Assembly (NCBI GenBank): GCA_009914615.1
Contig: WNDX01000024.1
Location: 1 to 37,899 of the forward strand
Source of the DNA: Herbaspirillum frisingense
Lineage (GTDB): Bacteria > Pseudomonadota > Gammaproteobacteria > Burkholderiales > Burkholderiaceae_D
Direction: 5' to 3'
Length of the DNA: 37,899 nt
Shown: positions 24,675-31,254 of the stretch, one piece after another
Layout: every line of letters begins with the position of its first letter
How positions within the stretch are numbered: the stretch's first letter is position 1
Program-made: the position numbers and the translations under genes
Notes under the pieces: generated by a model
The model's input: the letters and a program-made list of their open reading frames with translations, nothing else
Databases searched by the model: none
What the model was told of the DNA's origin: nothing

Positions 24675-24723
24675 TTTGCACGCCGCAAATGGCCGCAAAA
24701 TCGCGCACCCCGAACTTTACACT
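24675..24723 (+). promoter_or_regulatory. candidate Lrp/AsnC operator and promoter between the divergent genes
   Basis: TTTGC-ACGCC-GCAAA (24675-24689) is a perfect 5-5-5 inverted repeat of the 15-bp size typical for Lrp/AsnC sites. Additional GCAAAT/GCAAAA half-sites occur at 24653 and 24695. TACACT at 24718-24723 is a plausible -10 for the ammonia-lyase gene, placing the palindrome about 48 bp before its start site. Binding is inferred. Confidence 0.45.
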
Positions 24724-24752
24724 CTTGCGCTGGACCACAGGAGGGAATCGAC

Positions 24753-25946
24753 ATGCTGAAGATGAATACCCACCCGCGCAGCGCGACGCTGCCGGAACTG
24801 GCCGCGCTCGGCCCGGCCGCCGCGGCAGCGGTGCGCGATCTGCTGCGCCAATGCCCGGCCTACCGGCCCACGCCTCTGCTGGATCTGCCGCGGCTGGCGC
24901 AGGAGCTTGGGCTGGCGCAACTGGCGGTCAAGGATGAATCGCAACGCTTCGGCCTGGGCGCCTTCAAGGCGCTGGGCGGGATCTACGCCGTGCTGCGGCT
25001 CGGGCAGGACTACGCCGCGGCCAGGCTGCAGCGCACGCCGCACATGGCGGAGCTGCTGGACGGTTCCTTGCGCGAGCTGATGCGTGGCCTGACCATGGTG
25101 TGCGCCTCGGCCGGCAATCACGGCAAGGCGGTGGCGGCCGGTTGCCGTTTGCTCGGCTGCCGCGCGCTGATCTATGTGCATCGCAGCGTGCGGCCATGCC
25201 GGCTGGAGGCGATACGCGCCCAGGGCGCGGAGGTGCGGCAGCTCGATCTCGGTTACGACGACGCCGTCGCACAGGCGGGCGCCGATGCGCGGGCACATGG
25301 CTACGTGCTGGTGTCGGACACCGCCGGGCCTGGCGGCGATCGCGTCACCGGCTGGGTGATGCAAGGCTACACCGCGCTCATCGATGAAGCGCTGGAGCAA
25401 TTGCCGCAGCCGCCCACGCATGTCTTCGTGCAGGCCGGGGTGGGCGGCCTGGCTGGCGCGGCGGCCGCTTACCTGGCGGCTGCGCGCGCCACCGTAGCGA
25501 CGCGCGTGATCGTGGTCGAGCCGCGACGCGCGGCCTGTTTGCTGCACAATGCCGATGCCGCAGTGCCGGCGCGCATCGCGGCCGAGGCGCCCAGCGTGAT
25601 GTCCATGCTGGATTGCCGTGAGCCCTCGTTGCTGGCCTGGCGCGTGTTGCGCGAAACTGCGTATGCGTATCTCGCGGTGGAGGAAGACGAGGCGGTACAT
25701 GCGGTGCGACGCTGGGCTGCTCCGTCGGATGGCGATCCGCGCCTGCTGGCCGGCGCCAGTGGCGCCACCGGCCTGGCCGGCTTGCTGCATGCCGGCGCGC
25801 GGGCGCCGATGCGCGAGGCGCTGGGACTGGATGCGGCGGCGCGCGTCCTGTTGATCAATAGCGAGGGACCGAATGACACCCAGGCCTTTACCGAGCAGAC
25901 CGGATTGAGTGTGGTCTGGCCTGCACAAGCGTCTATGCACGCGTGA
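24753..25946 (+). CDS. dpaL: diaminopropionate ammonia-lyase-like PLP enzyme
   Basis: A 397-residue fold-type II PLP enzyme. The Schiff-base lysine is Lys72 in FGLGAFKALGG. The asparagine loop is SAGNHGKAVA, and VQAGVGGLAGA forms the phosphate-binding glycine region. The C-terminal part (LINSEGPNDTQAF) and the arrangement match diaminopropionate ammonia-lyase (DpaL/YgeX), which converts 2,3-diaminopropionate to pyruvate and two ammonia molecules. A threonine/serine dehydratase-like activity cannot be excluded. GGAGG lies before the ATG; a longer upstream frame lacks support. It is divergent from an Lrp/AsnC regulator that probably controls it. Confidence 0.85.
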   Translation: MLKMNTHPRSATLPELAALGPAAAAAVRDLLRQCPAYRPTPLLDLPRLAQELGLAQLAVKDESQRFGLGAFKALGGIYAVLRLGQDYAAARLQRTPHMAELLDGSLRELMRGLTMVCASAGNHGKAVAAGCRLLGCRALIYVHRSVRPCRLEAIRAQGAEVRQLDLGYDDAVAQAGADARAHGYVLVSDTAGPGGDRVTGWVMQGYTALIDEALEQLPQPPTHVFVQAGVGGLAGAAAAYLAAARATVATRVIVVEPRRAACLLHNADAAVPARIAAEAPSVMSMLDCREPSLLAWRVLRETAYAYLAVEEDEAVHAVRRWAAPSDGDPRLLAGASGATGLAGLLHAGARAPMREALGLDAAARVLLINSEGPNDTQAFTEQTGLSVVWPAQASMHA

Positions 25947-25966
25947 TATACACCGTTATACACCGT
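25947..25966. repeat. tandem 10-bp repeat before the GNAT gene
   Basis: TATACACCGT occurs twice head to tail (25947-25956 and 25957-25966), starting immediately after the stop of the ammonia-lyase gene, and is followed by GATCGATCGATG. It lies 11 nt before the acetyltransferase ATG at 25977. It may be a small regulatory site or chance. Confidence 0.7.
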
Positions 25967-25976
25967 TGATCGATCG

Positions 25977-26456
25977 ATGAAAGACAAAAAAATGTCCACC
26001 GCTGTTTGCCGCGCTGCGCTTGCGCAAGACCTTGATCAACTGGCCGCGCTATTCGACGGCTATCGCATGTTCTATGACCTGCCCGGCGATCTGGCGCTGT
26101 CGCGCAGATACCTCACGGCGCGCATGGCGGCGCGCGAGTCGCAGATCTTCGTCAGTGTGGCCGATGACGGCCGGCTCACTGGCTTCTGCCAGTTGTATCC
26201 CGGCTTCTGTTCGCTGGAGGCGGCGCGCATCTACACGCTGTATGACTTGTACGTGGATCCCGCCGCGCGCGGCAGCGGAGCGGGGAGACTGCTATTGCGC
26301 GCAGCCCAGGATTTCGCCCGTGAACAGGGCGCGGCACGGATGGATCTGACCACGGCAAGAAGCAATGCGCGCGCCCAGTCCCTCTACGAATCGGAAGGAT
26401 GGCGCCGCGACGAGGTGTTCCTGGCGTATCAGTGGTTTCCGGAAACACGCGCATAG
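25977..26456 (+). CDS. GNAT-family N-acetyltransferase
   Basis: A 159-residue cytoplasmic acyltransferase. Motif A, which holds the acetyl-CoA pyrophosphate loop, reads LYVDPAARGSGAGRLLLRAA (R-G-x-G-x-G). The C-terminal motif B has ARSNARAQSLYESEGWRRDEVF, as in typical GNAT proteins, and the N-terminal strand is CRAALAQDLDQLAALFDGYR. The acceptor is unknown. It follows the ammonia-lyase gene by 30 nt and may be co-transcribed, which would suit an amino-acid or amine substrate. The start is uncertain between ATG 25977 and ATG 25992; neither has a classical ribosome-binding site. Confidence 0.9.
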   Translation: MKDKKMSTAVCRAALAQDLDQLAALFDGYRMFYDLPGDLALSRRYLTARMAARESQIFVSVADDGRLTGFCQLYPGFCSLEAARIYTLYDLYVDPAARGSGAGRLLLRAAQDFAREQGAARMDLTTARSNARAQSLYESEGWRRDEVFLAYQWFPETRA

Positions 26457-26463
26457 GTCCGCG

Positions 26464-27927
26464 TCAAAGGCGCACCTCGATCACCCCCGGAAACTCGATC
26501 CGCACCACCAGCCCGCTATTGCGCACCGGCTGATCCAGCGAGACCTCTGCATGGTGCATGGCGGCGATCTCGCGCACGATGGACAGGCCCAGGCCCGTCC
26601 CCGAGGGATTGATGTGCTGCGTGGCGCCGGCCCGGTAGAAGGGTTCGAACACGCGCCCGCGTTCGGCCTCGGGGATGCCGGGGCCGTTGTCCTCGATTTC
26701 CAGCAGGGCGCCGGTGGGCCGGCCGGGTTCGCTGGCGGTGCGCACGCGCAGCGTGATGCGGCCGCGCTCCGGCGTGTAGCGGATGGCGTTGTCGAGCAGG
26801 TTGACCATCAGTTCATGCAGCAACAGGGCATTGCCGTCGATGCGGATATCGCCGTCGCCTTCGAAAGCCAGTTCGATGCCGCGCGCCACCGCCTGTTGCG
26901 ACAGCTCCAGCGCCACCTGGCGCACCGCGTCGGTCAGCGAGACCGGCGCCATGCCGCCTTCGGCGGCGCCATGTTCGGCGCGCGCCAACGTCAGCAGTCG
27001 ATTGGCCAGGTGCACGGTGGAATCGGTGGTGCGCGCCATGCCTTCCACCAGGTCGCGCAGTTCGTTCTGGTCCAGCCGTTCGCGACGCAGTTCGCGCAAG
27101 GTCAGTTCGGCTTGTGTCTTGAGCACGGTGAGCGGCGTGCGCAACTGATGCGAGGCATCGGCGATGAAGCGACGCTGGCCGTTGATCAGGGCCTGCAAGC
27201 GTTCCATGTAGCCATTCATGGCCAGCACCAGCGGTCGCATTTCCTTGTGCACCAGCGCCGTATCGAACCCGGACAGATCGGTGGGCGCGCGCGATTCGAC
27301 TTCTTCCCGCAACTGCATCACCGGCCGCAGCACGAAGCGCACCGCGAACCACACCAGCAGCGCCGCCACCGACACCAGCGTGCCCTGGCGCCACAGCGTG
27401 TCGAACAGGATCTTGCGCGTCATGCCGTTGCGCGCGTCCATGGTCTCGCCGACCTGGATCAGCGCGATGCCGCGCATGCTGTCGTCGTACACCGGTTGCA
27501 GCAGGGCGGCGATGCGGATCGGTTGATTGTGATAGTCCGCCTGGTAGAAACGCACCAGCGCCGGATACGCCTCGGAGCGCTTGACGTCGGCCGGCACCGG
27601 CGGCAGGTCGCCGTAGCCGGAGACCAGTTCGCCGTTCAGGCCGGTGACCTTGTAGTAGATGCGGCCCAGGGTGTCGGTCTCGAAACTGTCCAGCGCCACA
27701 TAGGGCACGTCGGCCGTGACATGGCCATCGACGATCGAGACCCGTTCGGCCAGCGCGCGGGTGGAGGCCAGCAGCGAACGGTCATAGGCCAGGTCGGCCA
27801 CTTCCAGCGCGTTGTAATACACCGAGACCGCGTCCACCGCCACCAGCAGCGTGAGCGGGATCAGCAGCCAGCGCACCAATTGGCTGCGCAGGCTGCCCAG
27901 TCTGGCGCGCGCCGCGGAATGCGCCAT
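26464..27927 (-). CDS. tctE: TctE-like sensor histidine kinase
   Basis: A 487-residue inner-membrane kinase. Helix 1 (about 18-40) is followed by a 2CSK_N-type periplasmic sensor region with YDRSLLASTRALAERV and GRIYYKVTGLNGELVSGY, as in TctE. Helix 2 (about 180-200) precedes a HAMP linker. The H-box FIADASHQLRTPLTVLKTQ (His260) is the variant with Gln after His typical of TctE. NLLDNAIRYT, DNGPGIP and GTGLGLSIV complete the ATPase. TctE proteins sense tricarboxylates or related compounds, often through a Bug/TctC protein; one is encoded divergently here. Its ATG shares one base with the regulator's stop. Confidence 0.92.
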   Translation of the reverse strand: MAHSAARARLGSLRSQLVRWLLIPLTLLVAVDAVSVYYNALEVADLAYDRSLLASTRALAERVSIVDGHVTADVPYVALDSFETDTLGRIYYKVTGLNGELVSGYGDLPPVPADVKRSEAYPALVRFYQADYHNQPIRIAALLQPVYDDSMRGIALIQVGETMDARNGMTRKILFDTLWRQGTLVSVAALLVWFAVRFVLRPVMQLREEVESRAPTDLSGFDTALVHKEMRPLVLAMNGYMERLQALINGQRRFIADASHQLRTPLTVLKTQAELTLRELRRERLDQNELRDLVEGMARTTDSTVHLANRLLTLARAEHGAAEGGMAPVSLTDAVRQVALELSQQAVARGIELAFEGDGDIRIDGNALLLHELMVNLLDNAIRYTPERGRITLRVRTASEPGRPTGALLEIEDNGPGIPEAERGRVFEPFYRAGATQHINPSGTGLGLSIVREIAAMHHAEVSLDQPVRNSGLVVRIEFPGVIEVRL

Positions 27928-28601
27928 CAGGCCGCCTGCAGCAGATAGCCCAGGCCGCGCAGGGTGGTGATGGTCACGCGGCCGGGGCCGGCGTGTTCCA
28001 GCTTCTTGCGCAGGCGGTGGATGTAGATTTCGATGGCGTCCATGCTGGCGTTGTCTTCCAGCGAGAACACCTGCTGGAACAGTTTTTCCTTGGGCACGGT
28101 GTGGCCATGGCGCGCCATCAGCGCTTCCAGCACCGCGTGCTCGCGCGGCGTCAGCGCCAGCAGTTCGCCGCCATAGTTGAAGGTGCGCGAGACCGTGTCG
28201 AAGATCAGCGCGCCGCAGCTGACGGTGACCGCCTCATTGTTTTGCGTGCGGCGCAGCAGTGCCTTGACGCGCGCTTCCAGTTCTTCCAGTTCGAACGGCT
28301 TGGCCAGGTAATCGTCGGCGCCCAGGTTGAGGCCGTTGACGCGATCGGCCAGGCCGCCGCGCGCGGTCAGGATCAGCACCGGCGTGCGGCTGCCGCGCGC
28401 GCGCATGCGCTTGAGGACTTCCAGGCCGTCCATGCGCGGCAGCGTGAGGTCGAGGATGACCAGCGCGTAGTCCTGGGTCAGCAGCAGGCTGTCGGCGTCG
28501 GCGCCGTTGTGCGCGCATTCGACGGTGAGATGGGCGTCCTGGAGGGCTTTGGACAGCCAGCGGGAAAGTTCGACGTGGTCTTCAACCAGCAAGATGCGCA
28601 T
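27927..28601 (-). CDS. tctD: TctD-like response regulator
   Basis: A 224-residue OmpR-family regulator. The receiver has Glu7-Asp8, phospho-acceptor Asp51 (LVILDLTLPRMDG) and Lys in YLAKPFE; the C-terminal winged helix contains ASMDAIEIYIHRLRKKLE and TTLRGLGYLL. This matches TctD. It is transcribed away from an orphan Bug protein, an ABC importer and a porin; the 289-bp divergent region holds two direct repeats with 11-bp spacing before a plausible -10. It is likely the activator of the importer genes (inference). Confidence 0.93.
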   Translation of the reverse strand: MRILLVEDHVELSRWLSKALQDAHLTVECAHNGADADSLLLTQDYALVILDLTLPRMDGLEVLKRMRARGSRTPVLILTARGGLADRVNGLNLGADDYLAKPFELEELEARVKALLRRTQNNEAVTVSCGALIFDTVSRTFNYGGELLALTPREHAVLEALMARHGHTVPKEKLFQQVFSLEDNASMDAIEIYIHRLRKKLEHAGPGRVTITTLRGLGYLLQAA

Positions 28602-28764
28602 GATGCTGCCTTGTTCGTAGGTGTTCGGTGCGGCGCCGGGGCTTGTGAACGCGGGGCCGGCTTGTCTCCAGCGCGGATGCTAACAGATGGCCGGGGCCGG
28701 GTGAAATGCCTGGATGGCAATTGCGGAAACTGCGTAGACAGCAATTTTCGCGTTGCAAGCTTCA

Positions 28765-28798
28765 CTGAAAGCCGGCTGAAAGGCTTTTCTTGTAGCAT
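28765..28798 (+). promoter_or_regulatory. 11-bp-spaced response-regulator boxes and promoter of the Bug/ABC genes
   Basis: CTGAAA occurs at 28765-28770 and 28776-28781, exactly 11 bp apart. TAGCAT (28793-28798) is a possible -10, starting after an 11-nt gap. This geometry is the same as at the MipA/RND promoter although the hexamer differs. The TctD-like regulator encoded divergently is the probable binder; binding is inferred. Confidence 0.55.
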
Positions 28799-28836
28799 TC
28801 GCCAACACCAAAAAAGAATACGCAGGAGACCAGACC

Positions 28837-28878
28837 ATGACGCACCTTCCCGCAGCACTCCGTTCCACCCGCGCCTGA
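28837..28878 (+). CDS. short upstream open frame (13 codons), possible leader peptide
   Basis: ATG at 28837 has a good AGGAG site (in CGCAGGAGAC) 8-9 nt before it and encodes MTHLPAALRSTRA, then TGA at 28876-28878. It ends 12 nt before the Bug gene, in the same frame. The Bug ATG itself has no obvious ribosome-binding site, so translation may be coupled through this leader. It could also be a decayed longer start. Confidence 0.45.
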   Translation: MTHLPAALRSTRA

Positions 28879-28890
28879 GCGGCGCCCGCC

Positions 28891-29853
28891 ATGATGGCGA
28901 AGCGTTTGCGCACCCTGTTGGCCGCATGCCTGCTGGCATGCGCGGCGCCGTGCGCGCTCGCGGTGGAATGCATCGTGCCGGCCAAGCCGGGCGGCGGCAT
29001 GGATGCCGCCTGCAAGATGCTGCGCAAGGTGTTGAAGGAAGAAGGTTCGCAGGCGCCGGTCAAGCTGAGCTATCTACCGGGCGGCATCGGCGCGGTGGCC
29101 TGGAGTTCGGTGGTGTCGCAGCGACGCGGCTGGCCGGATACGCTGGTGACCTTTTCCGGCGGCTCGTTGCTGAACCTGGCGCAGGGCAAGTATGGCAAGG
29201 CGTCAGTGTCGGACGTGCGCTGGGTGGCCGGCGTCGGCATCGACTACGGCATGGTGGCGGTGCGCAGCGATGCGCCGTGGCACAGCCTGCGCGAGCTGTT
29301 GCAGGCGATCCGCAAGGATCCGGCCAGGACCACCATCGGCCTGTCCGGCACGGTGGGCAGCCAGGACTGGCTGAAGATGGCCATGCTGGCCGGACGCGCC
29401 GGCATCGAGCCGCGCCAGTTCCATTTCGTGGCGCTGGAAGGCGGCGGCGATTCGGTGGCCGCCTTGCAGGCCGGCCACGTGCAGGTGATCTCGGGCGACG
29501 CCTCGGAAGCGGCGCACTTCATCGCCGAAGGCCGGGTCAGGATTCTGGCGGTGCTGTCCGAGCAGCGCCTGCCGGGCGCCTTGCAGCATGTGCCGACCGC
29601 GCGCGAGCAGGGCTATGACGTGGTGTGGCCCATCATCCGCGGCTTCTACATGAGTCCGCATGCGCCGGAGGCCGATTACCAGCGCTGGGTACGGATTTTC
29701 GACAAGGCAATGGCCGATCCGGCCTTCGAGCGGCAACGCAGCGCCAGCGGCCTGTATCCGTTCGCCATGACCGGCAAGCCGCTGTCCGATTACATCGCGC
29801 AAACCGTTGCGCGCTACCGCAAGCAGTCCCAGGAGCTAGGCCTGGTGCGCTGA
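28891..29853 (+). CDS. Bug/TctC-family periplasmic substrate-binding protein, orphan
   Basis: A 320-residue exported protein with a signal peptide (LLAACLLACAAPCALA, cleavage near residue 25). The mature part opens with VECIVPAKPGGGMDAAC, the TctC ligand-binding loop, and has LPGGIGAVAW, FSGGSLLNLAQG, GLSGTVGSQDW and VQVISGDASEAA. Bug proteins bind carboxylates; here TctA/TctB transporter partners are absent. Its neighbours are a TctDE-like system (divergent) and an ABC importer (downstream, 79 nt), so it may serve as a signal receptor for the kinase, as proposed for other orphan Bug proteins. ATG 28894 is an alternative start. Confidence 0.88.
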   Translation: MMAKRLRTLLAACLLACAAPCALAVECIVPAKPGGGMDAACKMLRKVLKEEGSQAPVKLSYLPGGIGAVAWSSVVSQRRGWPDTLVTFSGGSLLNLAQGKYGKASVSDVRWVAGVGIDYGMVAVRSDAPWHSLRELLQAIRKDPARTTIGLSGTVGSQDWLKMAMLAGRAGIEPRQFHFVALEGGGDSVAALQAGHVQVISGDASEAAHFIAEGRVRILAVLSEQRLPGALQHVPTAREQGYDVVWPIIRGFYMSPHAPEADYQRWVRIFDKAMADPAFERQRSASGLYPFAMTGKPLSDYIAQTVARYRKQSQELGLVR

Positions 29854-29932
29854 CAAGGGTTGACGATGGCGCCGCCAGGCGCTGTCTTCGGCAACCCGGG
29901 CGCCGGCCGTATTTCATCATCAAGGAGAATCC

Positions 29933-31039
29933 ATGTTGCACAAACGTCGCCTGAGCGTCGCGCTCGGTCTCGCCCTCGCTTTGCCTGTCGCTTTCAGCAC
30001 CGCCGCCTACGCACAGGCTCCGGCCGGCTATCCGGTCGATTACGCCAAGACCGTCGACGGCGCCAAGAAAGAAGGCAAGGTCGTGATCTACAGCACCACC
30101 GACTCCAAGGCCGCCGAATCCCTGATCAAGGATTTCGGCGCGCTCTATCCGGGCGTGAAGGTGGAATACAACGACATGAATTCCACCGAAGCCTATAACC
30201 GCTTCATCTCCGAAGCCGCGGCCGGCGGCGCCACCGCCGACGTGATGTGGTCGTCCTCGATGGACCTGCAGGTCAAGCTGGCCTCCGAAGGCTACGGCAT
30301 GCCCTACAAGTCGCCCGAAGCCGGCGCCGTGCCGGGCTGGGCCAACTGGAAGGACACCGCCTACGGCACCACCTTCGAACCGGCCGCCATTGTCTACAAC
30401 AAGCGCCTGGTGCCCGAAGCCGAAGTGCCCACCACCCACGCCGAGTTCACCAAGCTCTTGACCACCAAGCTGGACAAGTACAAGAACAAGGTCACCACCT
30501 ACGACATCGAGAAATCCGGCGTCGGCTTCAGCCTGATGACCCATGACCTCAAGCTCAATCCGGAATTCTGGGATTTCGCCAAGGCCATGGGCCACGTTTC
30601 GGCGCGCGTGCAGTCGTCCACCGGCACCATGCTGGAGCGCATCTCCTCGGGCGAGAACCTGATCGGCTACAACATCCTCGGCCCCTACGCCCTGGTGCGC
30701 GCCAAGAAGGATCCGTCGATCGGCGTGGCCTTCACCAAGGATTACAACCTGGTGCTGTCGCGCGTGATCTTCATCAACAAGTCAGCCAAGAACGTCAACG
30801 CCGCCAAGCTGTGGGTGGATTACATCCTGTCCAAGCGCGGCCAGACCATCATCGCCAATGACGCGCAACTGTTCGCCATCCGCGGCGACGTCACCGGCGC
30901 CACCACCTCGGCCGAGCTGACCAAGCAACTGGGCGCGGCGCTCAAGCCGATGCCGGTGTCCACCGAACTGCTGGAATACCTGGATCAGAAGAAGCGCCTG
31001 GACTTCCTCAAGCAATGGAAGGATGCCGCCAAGAAGTAA
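29933..31039 (+). CDS. AfuA/FbpA-like ABC transporter substrate-binding protein
   Basis: The 368-residue protein has a clear signal peptide (AFSTAAYAQA, cleavage near residue 28) and a family-6-type binding fold: GKVVIYSTTDSKAAESLIKDFGALYPG, ADVMWSSSMDLQVKLASEGYG, AAIVYNKRLVPEAEVPTT and LWVDYILSKRGQ. This family includes ferric-iron binders (FbpA) and phosphorylated-compound binders (AfuA). The adjacent tyrosine pair typical of ferric binding proteins is not seen, so iron is not assured. AAGGAG lies before the ATG. The permease and ATPase genes follow after a structured 215-bp gap. Confidence 0.9.
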   Translation: MLHKRRLSVALGLALALPVAFSTAAYAQAPAGYPVDYAKTVDGAKKEGKVVIYSTTDSKAAESLIKDFGALYPGVKVEYNDMNSTEAYNRFISEAAAGGATADVMWSSSMDLQVKLASEGYGMPYKSPEAGAVPGWANWKDTAYGTTFEPAAIVYNKRLVPEAEVPTTHAEFTKLLTTKLDKYKNKVTTYDIEKSGVGFSLMTHDLKLNPEFWDFAKAMGHVSARVQSSTGTMLERISSGENLIGYNILGPYALVRAKKDPSIGVAFTKDYNLVLSRVIFINKSAKNVNAAKLWVDYILSKRGQTIIANDAQLFAIRGDVTGATTSAELTKQLGAALKPMPVSTELLEYLDQKKRLDFLKQWKDAAKK

Positions 31040-31052
31040 GGCGGCTGCAGTA

Positions 31053-31175
31053 CGGCGGGACAGTGTTCCCGCCGCTGGCCGCGGTGTTCTGCCGCGGCGG
31101 TTTTCAACAGAGGGATCTGCATGGAGCGCGGCTTGCCGCGGCTCCATCGCCGCCGCTTTGCCTGACGCCAGGCAA
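31053..31175 (+). other. series of four RNA hairpins between binding-protein and permease genes
   Basis: Four stem-loops follow one another after the binding-protein stop: 31053-31060/31067-31074 (8 bp), 31078-31084/31092-31098 (7 bp, followed by GGTTTTC, terminator-like), 31121-31131/31136-31147 (11 bp with one bulged G) and 31158-31164/31169-31175 (7 bp). They probably lower readthrough and protect the 3' end of the binding-protein mRNA, giving more binding protein than permease. The stems are seen; the role is inferred. Confidence 0.7.
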
Positions 31176-31202
31176 GACGGCGCGCAGCGCCCGGGGTTTT
31201 AC

Positions 31203-31254
31203 AAGCCGAACTTTATGAGCCGGGCTTGGCGAGCCGATTTTTACGAGCCGAATC
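31203..31254 (+). repeat. four degenerate 14-bp tandem repeats abutting the permease start
   Basis: The core A/G-AGCCG begins at 31203, 31217, 31231 and 31245, exactly 14 bp apart; between cores the sequence is T-rich (AACTTTAT, GGCTTGGC, ATTTTTAC, AATC). The last copy ends directly at the ATG of 31255. No normal ribosome-binding site is present, so the repeats replace the leader of the permease gene. Confidence 0.8.
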
